Positions 12,545 through 22,869 are shown, numbered from the stretch's first letter. The stretch is DNA of 64,000 bases from Desarmillaria ectypa (GCA_030407005.1 JAUDYN010000007.1:1-64000), one strand, 5' to 3'. Notes: generated by a model not told the origin, from the letters alone. Translations and numbers: made by a program.

Positions 12545-12932
12545 TGTTATGATTTTTCCATCTGATTTTGTCATATCCATGACACTGCACACCTTATCTC
12601 AGACAGTATCAATGTATTCACCAATGATCACCCTATTTCCTGATGATTCACACCCCAGTTCACTCTCATTTGCCCATGATCCATCTGACTTACACACTGT
12701 TCCCTCATGAATGATACCATTTCATCTATTAATAACACCATACTTTCAGTATATAAGTAGAGTAGTTTTCATTGTTGTACTCTACCTTTCAACTAAATTA
12801 GACTCATATACCTTCTACCACACTACATCAAAGACTAAAGTCTACCTCTCATTAACAGGTGATTGTCTGAACATGAGACAGCCTAGAGAGACACTTATGT
12901 CCCAAGTCACATGTATAGACAGGGTCCTAACA
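12545..12932 (+). mobile_element. Chromovirus LTR B (5' LTR)
   Basis: A 388-bp LTR begins TGTTATGATTTTTCC and ends CCTAACA. TATATAA is at 12750, and CCTTTCAACTAA at 12785-12796 lies 35 nt downstream. The next bases, TTAGTCAAAAGG (12933-12944), are complementary to that stretch at 10 of 12 positions. It interrupts the minus-strand gag to its left and is followed by leader, small ORF and gag on the plus strand. Confidence 0.8.
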
Positions 12933-12983
12933 TTAGTCAAAAGGTTTCCCACTCCTTCTACACTAGCCATAAAAGTAGCATTC

Positions 12984-13106
12984 ATGACAAACAATGAAAA
13001 CAAGAATAACCAACACACTATTACTCTCAGTGCTGCCATTGAAGGTGCTGCACTCTTAATCCTTTTTACTGCTCTTCTCATACTAATGTATGAAGAAGAA
13101 GCATGA
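12984..13106 (+). CDS. Small membrane-segment ORF upstream of gag (copy B)
   Basis: An intact 40-codon frame: polar Asn/Lys-rich start, hydrophobic core (AALLILFTALLILMY) and an acidic end (EEEA). The stop codon overlaps the beginning of the downstream frame that leads into gag in a different phase, so the two are arranged like a small upstream gene with overlapping translation. It occupies the same position as the copies at 9790, 16049 and 20560. This is the cleanest copy together with A. Confidence 0.5.
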   Translation: MTNNENKNNQHTITLSAAIEGAALLILFTALLILMYEEEA

Positions 13107-13176
13107 ATACTTCTTCACTGTGAAAGGTGACCCCAACACCCACAGCTTCCTCCCTGCCCACCCCCTCACCCTGACC

Positions 13177-15571
13177 ATGTCCTTCCCTGGAGGATACCCC
13201 CTGTCTGACTGGGAGAACGAGCAGAAATTCCACTCATTCATCCCCAGGTCCATTTCACAGACCCAAACACCTCTGCCTCCTCCATTGAGGATACACATGA
13301 AGCTGAAGCATGAGCAAGACTTGCAACATTCCAGCTGGAATGATCCTCCCTCACCCCTGCTGAAGAATATATGAGGAACATATGGGCTATGTTTGAGGAT
13401 CCCCCACCCCCATACTCCCTCCCCACTCATCCCCATGCCCCAACCCCCACACATCGACCCCACAACTGGAGAATACCTCCATGCTCTGCATCCCCTTCTC
13501 CTGAGGGGTCCCACAATGGGCCCCGACACCCAGATGATCCAGGGATGGATTGAAACCATCCCTACAGACCCTGGCATCGAGGACAAGTCAATGACCCCTG
13601 GGAGACAGACTCCTCAAACTCTCTCCCCATCATCAAGCTCTCTGATGACTCCAATGGGGAGCTTGACCCCCTGACCCCACCAATCCCCACTGCCCCTGAC
13701 AGCCCCTTTAACCCAAATGGGGCAGATTACAACTGGCCTGATCTCTCTGAGGTTGACAGGGACCTATTTGGCCCCTTCAGGACTGCCACCTGGAACCTTC
13801 AATGCACCAATGTCAAAAGCAGAATGCTCTGGACTGAGTCCAGACCCAATATAGATGAGTGGCTGGCACTCAACAGGGATGATGTCATCCAGGGAATGAA
13901 TCCAAATGCCACCATCCATGCCCACATTCATGTGAACAGGCACTGCAACCTTTTCCCCACTGCTGCTGGGGATTTATTATCAGGATTATGACCCTGAGAC
14001 AAGGAGGAGCAACAGGAACTGGAACATTCCCTTTGAAGGTTATGGTGACTGGAGGCAGACCAAGAAGTGGAGGAAGGGTGAAATGCCCAGTTTTGATTAT
14101 GGACACTATGGTGGGCTGGACTACTTCCAGCCCCAATATATGAATATACATGACTATCTGCTCGACACCCTGGTTGCAAGACCATGACCATTTCCCAACT
14201 CATCACCCCACCATTGGGCACATCAACAAGGATATGACCCCTATCAGGATGGTAGTCTTCTATTCACAGGCATGGGAGAAGACATGATGACAGATGCTCA
14301 CTCTGCAGAATCTTCCTCTATGCTGAAAACCATGGAGGAACTATGACAGCACATCAAGAATGTGCTAGCAGAAAAGGAAAAGCACATTCAAGAAATGCAC
14401 AATAAGCTCACAAGAGAAGAAGCTGCTTAGAAATGTATGGAGGAATACCTTCAAAAGAAAAAGGGGAAGGAGCCAGAGTGAGGAAGACTGACAGAACCCC
14501 CAAGGGGATATCCTCCTGTCAGATCATGAGTGGATCGGTATTCGATCCCTAGACCACCCCCCAGAAAGGGTCCTCCCAATCCCATTCCCAACCCTGTCAG
14601 AAACACACCTGCTGATGCTCCCTACCTGGGCATCAAACTGACCCTTGTCAAGGTCTCTGCCCCATTCAAAGGGGATCATGATGACATCAAATGCTTCATA
14701 GGTGATTGCATTGCTTATTTTGAAGTGTTCTGTCACTATTTCCAGATACCATCACATCTGGTACTATTCACGACCTCCCATTTCAAAGGGGCCATCAAGG
14801 ACTGGTGGGTCTACAAGAGACCCAAATTCTAGGTTGGTGATGCCTATGACAGGACTGCCACCCATTTCTGCTACCCCAACTGGAGTGACTTCATTGACAT
14901 GGTCTCTTGCCAATTCCAAGACCCCGCAATCAAGGAAATCCATGAAAAGCAGATGTTTGACCTCCACATGGGAGTGCAGCCCACCTCCCATTACTTCCAG
15001 AAGCTGGAAGAAGAGGTGAAACTGGCAGGTCAAAGGACCAATGAAAACAAGTGTGGAGCCATGGTGAAGGCCATACAACTAGGAGTACCTTCCTCCTATA
15101 TGACCTTCATATCCAATATGGGTGTCAATATTCTGCACTCCTATCTGGAATGGAAGGAATGTATTTTGCACATGTACAAAGAATGACAGTGCAAATGGGT
15201 CTTCAACCAAACCACTGGCATGCCCAGAGTCAGGCAGAAGAAGGATTCCCATCCCCAGCAACAACAACAACAACAACACCCCAGCAGTAAAGCCACTGCT
15301 GGGGTGTCAAGTTACTCAGCCCCCAAGTCAATGGGCAATGCCAGAGTGAGTCGGGATGCTGGGTTGGGCCAATGGATGATATATGGAGGATCAGGAAAGC
15401 TGATGGAGATTGATTGACAATGAGCAGAGGGCAGATGCTTCCAGTGTGACAAGAAGGGTCACCTGGCTAAAGACTGCCCTAAGAGAAAAGAGAAAAGAGT
15501 TCAAAGACATTCAGTCAGTAGGGCCCACTAACAAAGTGGTGCTGCCTATGACCAAGATTAAGGAGGCAAAA
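13177..15571 (+). pseudogene. Chromovirus gag (copy B), decayed
   Basis: Gag-like coding starts at the conserved MSFPGGYPLSDWE, followed by a long Pro-rich region (13.2-13.7 kb), a coiled-coil-like stretch near 14.28-14.48 kb, a capsid-like region (14.6-15.2 kb) with a DWWVYK motif, a (CAA)n glutamine tract near 15,260 and a CCHC zinc knuckle (C at 15436, GH, C at 15475). Several stops interrupt it; for example TAG replaces the TGG found at the same place in copy C. It ends abruptly at LTR C, without protease, reverse transcriptase or integrase. The zinc knuckle would bind RNA during packaging in an intact element. Confidence 0.75.
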
Positions 15572-15988
15572 TGTTATGATTTTTCTGTTATCTTATCTTA
15601 TCCAAGTCATATCCATGACTCAGCCATCTTATCAACCATCAATTCCAACTTGTATCCAACCACTCACTGACTCATACCCTCATTCTCACCATCTGTCACC
15701 CCAGATGCTTCCTATTGGACCAATGATCCTTCTGGACCATCCTACTTCAACACCGTTCAAGCATGGACTCTACCATTTCATCTATATATAATGCTGTAGA
15801 AATAGTATATAAGTAGAGTAAACTTCACAGTTGTACTCCATCTTTCAACTAAACTTTAATCATATACCTCTTACTCTCACATACCAAAGACTATGCTTAA
15901 GTCTCTATCTGGGTAACGGTTCAAATGCGTAACTGCCCTTAGAGATCAGCTGACATCCCAAGTCTTGTGACTAAGTGGGTACCTAACA
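15572..15988 (+). mobile_element. Chromovirus LTR C (5' LTR)
   Basis: A 417-bp LTR begins TGTTATGATTTTTC and ends CCTAACA. TATATAA is at 15806, and ATCTTTCAACTAA at 15840-15852 lies 34 nt downstream. The LTR follows gag copy B directly and precedes the leader and gag of copy C, so it most likely belongs to copy C and truncated copy B. Alternatively, recombination joined the two. Confidence 0.8.
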
Positions 15989-16001
15989 TTAGTTGAAAGA
16001 T
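15989..16001 (+). other. Self-priming-type primer-binding site C
   Basis: TTAGTTGAAAGAT starts at the first base after the LTR and is a perfect 13-nt reverse complement of 15840-15852, the expected 5' end region of the LTR transcript. This is the best-preserved example of the pairing in the window and closely matches the arrangement known from Tf1/sushi-type chromoviruses. Confidence 0.7.
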
Positions 16002-16048
16002 TAACCTTCTGCTTCTTTAAACACTAGCCATAAAAGAAGCACTTCCTC

Positions 16049-16171
16049 ATGCCCAACAAGGAAAACTGACAAGAATCCCATATCATTTCACTCAGCGTCG
16101 CAATCGGCAGTGCCATTCTTTTGACATTTTTTATGGTCCTCACTGTTTTACTCTACAAGGAAGAAATCTGA
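16049..16171 (+). pseudogene. Small membrane-segment ORF upstream of gag (copy C)
   Basis: This has the same layout as copies A and B: short polar start, then a hydrophobic core (AIGSAILLTFFMVLTVLLY) and an acidic end (KEEI). One TGA interrupts the polar N-terminal part after six codons. The membrane-segment part stays open. Confidence 0.45.
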
Positions 16172-16238
16172 GCTCTGCTGCAACAAAGGCGAGCTCACCA
16201 ACCAAACTCACCACCCTGACCCTCCCAACACTTGGGTA

Positions 16239-19009
16239 ATGTCCTTCCCAGGGAGTTACCCACCACCCCATTGGGAAGACAAGAGACAATACCACTTGTC
16301 CACCCCCAGGCACATTTCACAATTGCATCCTCCTCTGAGGGGACCACCAATGATGAGAGGCCCCAGACTCCCAGGCCCTCCTCTGCCCACACCTATAATG
16401 TGCAGGCAGTTCTACTCTGCTACAGGATAGAATGACCCACCCCCACCCCCACTGCAGCCCAAGAATATGCATGGGACATTTGGGCTCAGGGCAATGATGC
16501 CCCACCCCCATATGCCAGCCCTCCCCCTCATCCCCCAACCCCCACCCTCTGCCAGCAACACTGGTGCATATGTTCATGCTCCCCCTCCCCCGACACCAAC
16601 AATGGGTCCTATCACAGACCCCAAAACCCTGACAATCCCACAATGGATCAAAACCACCCATACGGTCCCTGAGGCCATGAAAACTGGCCCCAAGGAGGGA
16701 CCAACTCAACCTCCTCCCTCCCCATCATTGAAATCTCCAACGACGAGTCTGACAGGGAGCACGATGCCCCAGCCCCAGCCCTGGCCACTCCCAATGCCCC
16801 TGATAACCCCTTCAACCTGAATGGAGGGGACTACATCTGGCCCGACCTCTCTGAGGTTGATCAAAGGCTATTCAGTCCCTTCAGGACCACTGCCTGGGAA
16901 GTTCAATGATGAGACATCAAATCTAGAGATCTCTGGGATGAGCCCAGACCTGAAATGGATGAGTGGCTGGCACTCAACTGAGGAGACCCCATTTGGGGTC
17001 CAGACCCAGCTGCCACCCTTTGTGCCTGGATACATGCAAATTGGGACCAGATTATATTCTGCCCCTCTGCCAGGGATATATTTCCAGGGCTTCAAGCCTG
17101 AGATCAGGAGGAGCAAAGGGACCTGGAATGGACCCAATGACACCTATGGAGACTGGAGGTCGCAAGAGAGGAGTAGATGAGGACAAAGGCCTCAGTATGA
17201 TACATTAACCTACAATACAGGTTACTATGGTGGGCTGGAATATCACCAGCCCCAATATGAGACAATTCTGGACTACTCCCTGGATACCCCAGTCATGAAC
17301 CCATGACCACTTCCAGACTTGCCCCCACATCATTGGGCACATCACCAAGGCTACCACCCCTATCAGGGTGGCAGTCTTCTCTTTGCAGGGGCGGGAGAAG
17401 ACATGGAAGCAGAAAATGTCCCTCCAGGAAATGCCACTGCAGGGGCATCAAGAACCCCTGCCATGGCAGAAGAAATTTGCCAGCAGACAAAAACTGTGCT
17501 GGCTGAGAAGGAAAACCACATCGTGGAGATGTGCGAAGAACTTGACAGGAAAGAGTCCACCCATAGGATGATGATGGACTATCTCCATGATCAGGAGAAG
17601 GGGAAAGAGCCCAAGAGGGGCAGACCCTTGGGTGAACTGCCAAGAGGTTACCCTGGTCCAAGGCCAGATCAGTATTTGATCCCAAGACCACCCCCTGGTA
17701 AGGGTCCTCCTGACCCCATTCCCAATCCCATCAGGAACACCACTGCTGATGCTCCATACCTGGGCATCAAGCTGACCCTCATCAAGGTCCCCTCCCCATT
17801 CAAGGAGGACCATGATGATATTGAACACTTCATTGGCAATTGTATCGCCTACTTTGAAGTGTTCTGACACTATTTCCAGGTGCCATCACACCTGGTACTA
17901 TTTGCGACTTCCCACTTCAAGGGAGCAGCCAAGGACTGGTGGGTCTATAAGAGACCTGAATTCTGGGTTGGCAATGCCTACAATGGGACTGCCACCCACT
18001 TCAGATATCCCAACTGGACTGACTTCATTGACATGGTCTCATGACAATTCCAAGACCCTGCTATCAAGGAGGTTCACAAAAAAAGGATGTTTGACCTCCA
18101 CATGGGAGCACAACCTGCCTCCCACTACTTTCAGAAGCTGGAAGAAGAGGCCAAGTTAGTCAGCCGATGGACAGACAAAGCAGAGCATGGGGCCATGGTG
18201 AAGGTGGTGTGACTAGGAGTTCCAAGCTCCTATACCACCTTCATCTCCAATATGGGCATCAACATCCCGCATTCATACCCAGAATGGAAGAAGCACATCC
18301 TGCACATGTATGAAGAAAGACAGCAGAAATGGGTCTTTGATCAGACCACTAGTATGCCCCAGGATGGACAGAAGAAGGACTCCTGCCCCCAACAACAGCA
18401 GCCCAGTGGCAAAGCCACCACTAGGGCGACAAGTTCCTCAGCTCCAAAGCCAACTGCCAACAGCAGGACTAACTGGGATGCCAGAACTGGTCAGTGGATG
18501 ACTTACAGAGGGGTGGGAAAGCCCATGGACATCAATCAGCAAAGAGCTGAGGGATGATGCTTCAGATGTGACGAGAAGGGTCACCTGAGCAGAGATTGTC
18601 CCAAGAGAAAAGAGTTGAGGGATGTTTGATCCTTGGGCCCCACTAACGAAGTGGTGCCAGTCATGTCCAAGGTCAAAGAGGTAAAAGACTAGGTCGACAA
18701 GGGTTCGATTTCCCTTGATTGACCAAGTCTGAAGGTGAGTCCTTGGTTTCTGTGAGTCAGACTAAATATCATAAACACAGACAATTATCTGCAAATATGA
18801 ATATCTATTCTATGACTTCACAGACCCTGAAGCTGAAGACAACCAAATAATCAACAACAAACAGGTATGTCATCCTCCTTAAAGAAGCTGACATGAGTAT
18901 CTGCAGTGACAATTCCTGAGCCCCCGATGAGGTGCAGGACTTGCCAGGTGGTGCTGGTGCCACCACAAAGTCCAACGAGCTCAGCTCACCAGATATGCTG
19001 ATATGCCAT
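16239..19009 (+). pseudogene. Chromovirus gag (copy C), decayed
   Basis: The frame starts at MSFPGSYPPPHWED, followed by a Pro-rich region, a predicted coiled coil (about 17,400-17,600), a capsid-like region (17.7-18.3 kb) and a CCHC zinc knuckle (C at 18558, GH, C at 18597). Stops and frame changes are scattered throughout. Downstream of the knuckle a short region related to the left gag copy leads directly into the right inverted-repeat arm. No pol domains were recognised. Confidence 0.75.
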
Positions 19010-20351
19010 CTATGCATTCACACCTAGATTTTGCGATTTTGTAACAATACTATTGCACATCTATCCTATACTAGTGATACATAGAGGACTATAGCTGAGG
19101 CTTTGAGCTGATAGTTAAAAGCAGTAAGCAACTGGTAGAGCCAGGACTTAGATGCGACACCATTAGTGGGTTAAATCTACCAGCTGGCCAGACTAGTAAC
19201 TCAAATGGTAGCAGGACTAAATACAGCAACTAGTAAATGAAGGATGCTACCAGCAGACCAAAATCAGGAGCAGAGTACACAGATCTCATGAAGTTCTGTC
19301 ACTAGGAAACTGGACTGTGCATAAATGCCTAAGTCAGGATAACTAGTCACATGGCAATTATGAAATGGGACTTAGAAATAAATTAGGAATAGATTAACCT
19401 TGAGCCCAGATCTGACTATTGAAATATAGATCTCTTATGATCAATACTAGTGTAGCTGGACTGCACCCTCAAACATGATCAGATAGCTGTTACAGGCACC
19501 AATATCCAGATATTCATATAACCACATTACTAGGGCATGTAGTTGGGCCAAGAATGCAGAAAGACTGACTATGGAGTCTCTAGACCAATCATTTGAAAAG
19601 AAAACAGACTAGATCAACTATTGCATGATTATTCACCATTATTTGTGACTAGCCAAGAAATCCTTACCAATATACCCTATACCCAGATGATATTTATAGT
19701 TCTGTCTCAGTAGTATATAAGTAGTGGGATGGGTGCTCATGCAAGGCAGGCAAGCCATCCCTGCACTTGAGCCCTCACTGGTAGTAGCTGGTGTCCCCAA
19801 TTAAAGGCTTTTGTGCTTAACCTTGATAAAGTGATTAATAGTTGCTAAGTCACCCATAGTATTGCATTGAATTGAAGTCCCTTAGAGTCACTGTTGTGTC
19901 CTGCAAATGTCCAGAGTGTTTTGAAGTTAGTTCAAGCAAAGTTCTCAGAGTTGTAGTTTATTCTTAGGCCAAGAGCGCCACTAGTTAGCCAAGAGTGTGA
20001 CTAGTCAAGTGTTTATCACTTGTAGGAAGCAGTATAGGGCTAAGAGCGCCACCAGTCTGAAGCAGTTTCAGTCAGAATGAGCACAGTAGCTCAAACCAAG
20101 TCACTCTTTACCCAATTGTATCTTACCATCCCCACTAGTGCAAGTAGTACTTTGTATAACTCACTAGTAATGAATAAAACATCTTTAAGACAACTGTACT
20201 TGATTATTGAAGTCTGCAGAGTGCTTCCATCATACTCAAAACCATCTGAATTCAATATTGGTGATTAAATGTAGAGTAGTAAGAGGTTTAGTGTGATTGA
20301 TGTTCATTTTCATTCCCTAATTCTTTTGTCACTTGCTGTTACCAAGCACAT
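19010..20351 (+). repeat. Right arm of ~1.34-kb inverted repeat
   Basis: Reverse complement of 10035-11377. It contains TATATAAGTAG near 19,715 and, about 350 nt downstream, a 63-codon frame (20077-20268) beginning MSTVAQTKSLF. The arm lies between the end of a gag copy (plus) and the start of another gag copy (minus), exactly as the left arm does. Confidence 0.85.
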
Positions 20352-20560
20352 CACCAGTTGCCAGTCTTGCAGGGGAAGGCCTCCTGGAAAGGTCATGGAG
20401 GGAGTTGAGGGTGATGAGGTTGCCATTTGTAGTATAGGAGTGCACAGATTTCCTCTTCATAAGCTAGTACAAATAAGGCAGTGAAAATGACAAGAAGGGC
20501 AGCACTGCCAATGGCAGTACTGAGTGTGATAGTTCTTTTTTATTCTGGTTATTTGAGCAT
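20352..20560 (-). pseudogene. Small membrane-segment ORF and gag start (copy E)
   Basis: The minus strand encodes the hydrophobic small-ORF core (STAIGSAALLVIFTALF) with an acidic end, preceded by two stops after the ATG at 20560. It is followed by a gag start (MTFPGGLPLQDWQ) that is cut by the right inverted-repeat arm. This is the fourth occurrence of the arrangement. Confidence 0.5.
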
Positions 20561-20617
20561 AGGGGTTGCTACTTTAATGGCTAGCATTGAAGGAGTGGGT
20601 ATTAATCTTTTGACTAA

Positions 20618-21011
20618 TGTTACAACCTAACCTAACATGTGATCTTGGGATCATGAACTACTCATGGGCTGTCTCATGATCAGATAATCCCCCTTAATAC
20701 AAGAGTTGCTAGATCTTTGGATGTGTGTAGAAGGTGGTATATGATTTAAATTTAGTTGAAAGATAGAGAGTATGTACAAAAACTACTCTACTTATATACT
20801 GAAAAACATTGGGTTAATAATAGATGAAATGATAGTGTCCATGCATGAAATGAGCTGAGTCATGTGACTACAGTCCAACCATGGTGAGGTGTATTATAAT
20901 AGGTAAAACAAGAGGGAATCAATAAGGCTTTATCAATGGATGACAACATTTTTGGTGATGCATATGACAATAGGACATTAGATATGATAAGATAATGGAA
21001 AAATCATAACA
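20618..21011 (-). mobile_element. Chromovirus LTR E (5' LTR, minus strand)
   Basis: A 394-bp LTR on the minus strand has TGTTATGATTTTTCC at 21011 and ends TAACA at 20618. Its transcript-start region (20752-20764, read as reverse complement) and the adjoining primer-binding site (20605-20617) are complementary at 11 of 13 positions. Leader, small ORF and a gag start follow on the same strand. Confidence 0.75.
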
Positions 21012-21137
21012 GTAAAGTTGTGTGGCTATGGGATGACCATGGTGAGGCATCTAAGAAAAGGTTGACAGTGTGGTGAGATCAATGAGTGATAGCAATTAGA
21101 TGCAGGATAAGATAAGGAAATGGAAAAATTGTAACAC
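21012..21137 (-). mobile_element. Truncated LTR fragment F
   Basis: On the minus strand a second LTR start (TGTTACAATTTTTCC at 21137) runs about 126 bp and is cut off by LTR E at 21012. This indicates that element E inserted into an older LTR of the same family. Confidence 0.5.
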
Positions 21138-21631
21138 TCCTCCCCTGAACTTGATTGACAGGCAGGAGTACTTCAATGTCAAAGAAGTACTAGATTCCAG
21201 AACAAGATGGGTATGTGCCAAGAAGAGCCAATGTTCCAAAGCTGTAATGGACTGCCTTGTCAAGTGAAAGGGTTGGATGCAGGAGCACAATTCTTGGGTA
21301 AGGGAAACTGAGATGGGGAATGCACAAGAAGCAATCAGAGACTATGATGAAAAAATGCAGCAAGCAGGATAACTTGAAGTCACCAAAATTGTAATGAACC
21401 CAAGAGCAGTCTCCATGATCCTCAACCATGACTACCAGGACAATGGAGATGTATGATATCTTGCATAATGGAAAGATGGGATCCAAAAATGGGTCAAGAA
21501 CCCTGACAAAACCCATTGGAAGGCCATACTTGACAAGTATTGGGCCAACCAATATGACTCTTCAAAGGAGGAACCCAATTACTCAGATGAAGCATAGGGC
21601 AGTCAGGATGACTGCCTTAATGAGGGGGTAA
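21138..21631 (+). pseudogene. Chromovirus 3' end with chromodomain remnant
   Basis: Around 21159-21350 the plus strand encodes a chromodomain-like sequence: YFNVKEVLDSRTR, then CLVK-stop-KGW, then NSWVRETEMGNAQEAI. In intact chromodomains the stop position (21265-21267, TGA) is the Trp of the KW[KE]G motif. In chromoviruses this domain sits at the end of integrase and directs insertion. A purine-rich tract (GAGGGGG) just before LTR D serves as the expected polypurine tract. The rest of pol is missing, replaced by nested insertions to the left. Confidence 0.7.
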
Positions 21632-22063
21632 TGTTATGATTTTTCCCACTTATCTCATCTTATCTCTGGCACCTATTGCATATCTTATCAACTGCAGTAT
21701 CACCATGCCACCATTACTATGCCCTTATTGAATGACTCTCATCTTTGTGTTATAGCTTGTGATGGTCACTTGCTCAATGGACATTTCTTATTATTTCATG
21801 CATGGACTACTCATCAACAGATTTATTATTAGCTACACAGTTTTTGTATATAAGTAGGATAGCTCTCACTGTATATTCCCCAGCTTTGAGCTAAAGTTTA
21901 TCTATACCAATCCTTCACTCTCAGAACTCGACTAAAGTCCTTAGTTCTTCTTCATTGGGTCCAAAAGAGTGTTGGCCATTGATCTTAGAGGTGATTGTCC
22001 GAACATGAGACAGCCTGGAAGATATAATGCACTCATAAGATCATGTGAAGTTTGGGTCTAACA
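21632..22063 (+). mobile_element. Chromovirus LTR D (3' LTR)
   Basis: A 432-bp LTR begins TGTTATGATTTTTCC directly after a polypurine tract and ends TCTAACA. TATATAA is at 21847, and AGCTTTGAGCTAA (21882-21894) lies 35 nt downstream. It groups with LTR A and pairs better with primer site A than LTR A itself does. No matching short target duplication was seen outside A and D. Confidence 0.8.
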
Positions 22064-22869
22064 AAAAGCTTTGAGTCTTAGACTCACCTGGAATAGTCTT
22101 TAGTAACCTGGTCACTCCTTGTGTGAAAGAACAAGTTCAGAAAGCAATCAGTACAGCATAGAGACAGCTCAAGAATCAGTACAGAATCAATCAGCATGAG
22201 TAAAACTGCAACCATGCAGATGGTATCAGTTCAGAAACTGCACCAGACAGTCTGTCAGTACCATCAGATTGTGTTCAGAAACACATAGCATCTTGTATTT
22301 GTGTCACACATAATATTCAATCATACATAACCCCTTCAAACTGCAATTGACTGAGTTGTGTTTGAGGTTGTGTGTGTTCAGTTCATGCTTCACTTATGCA
22401 CAGTCAGCACCCTTTCAAGGTGCATTTCATATTGGGGTTTTTGGTTGATGTTGGATTACAGGCTAGGGGTAGATGCATTCTATCACTCCATGGAACAGAC
22501 TTTCACTAGCCATGTTGTACTTGAGCGTACATCTGGTATGTAGATAGTCAGCAATAATTGGAATCCTGAATTGGATATTTTGTCATTTGTTATCGGTTCA
22601 GCATAGGAGACTGTAAAATGATCTTCCTGTTCAAGGCCTCAATTAGATACAAGCGAACCCAAATGGAGCGAAGAGTCGTTTGGCAAGGCATGATGGGCGT
22701 CTATCAAAAGTCTCAAAGGTGACACATTTATCACAGCAACTGCGGTGTAAGAAATCAATACAGTACATAAAAGGATATACATATAAATAATTGCTGCATG
22801 CTATTTAATCGTAATTAATCATTCAACTGCTCATATCTCGACAATGTCAACTATTCTTCACCCCCGCAT
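22064..22869. other. Transition from transposon block to host DNA
   Basis: The first 450 bp keep the CpG-poor character of the transposon block, with no recognisable coding. From about 22,520 CG dinucleotides return. No gene is supported before the stop codon of the fungalysin gene. Confidence 0.5.

Larger units (their letters stand above)
9294..22063 (+). mobile_element. Nested chromovirus (Ty3/Gypsy) stack
   Basis: Proposed outer element: LTR A, leader, small ORF and gag start at the left; chromodomain, polypurine tract and LTR D at the right. Its middle was replaced by other 5' fragments of the same family in both orientations (left gag, B, C, E, F) and by the two inverted-repeat arms. 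Each inner copy keeps its 5' LTR and gag but no pol, so none could move on its own. The whole block is strongly CpG-poor. The outer pairing of A with D is inferred from LTR similarity and primer complementarity. Confidence 0.6.

Noticed and set aside
13083..13586. 167-codon minus-strand frame inside gag copy B
   Set aside because: It is the antisense shadow of the Pro-rich gag region; its Gly/Trp richness follows from proline codons on the other strand.
18680..18730. tRNA-like GGTTCGATTTCCC string
   Set aside because: It lies within the gag 3' region, and no cloverleaf can be folded around it.
10035..20351. Inverted arms as the two LTRs of one element
   Set aside because: LTRs of one element are direct repeats. 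The arms are inverted, and the usual TG...CA ends with primer site were not found.
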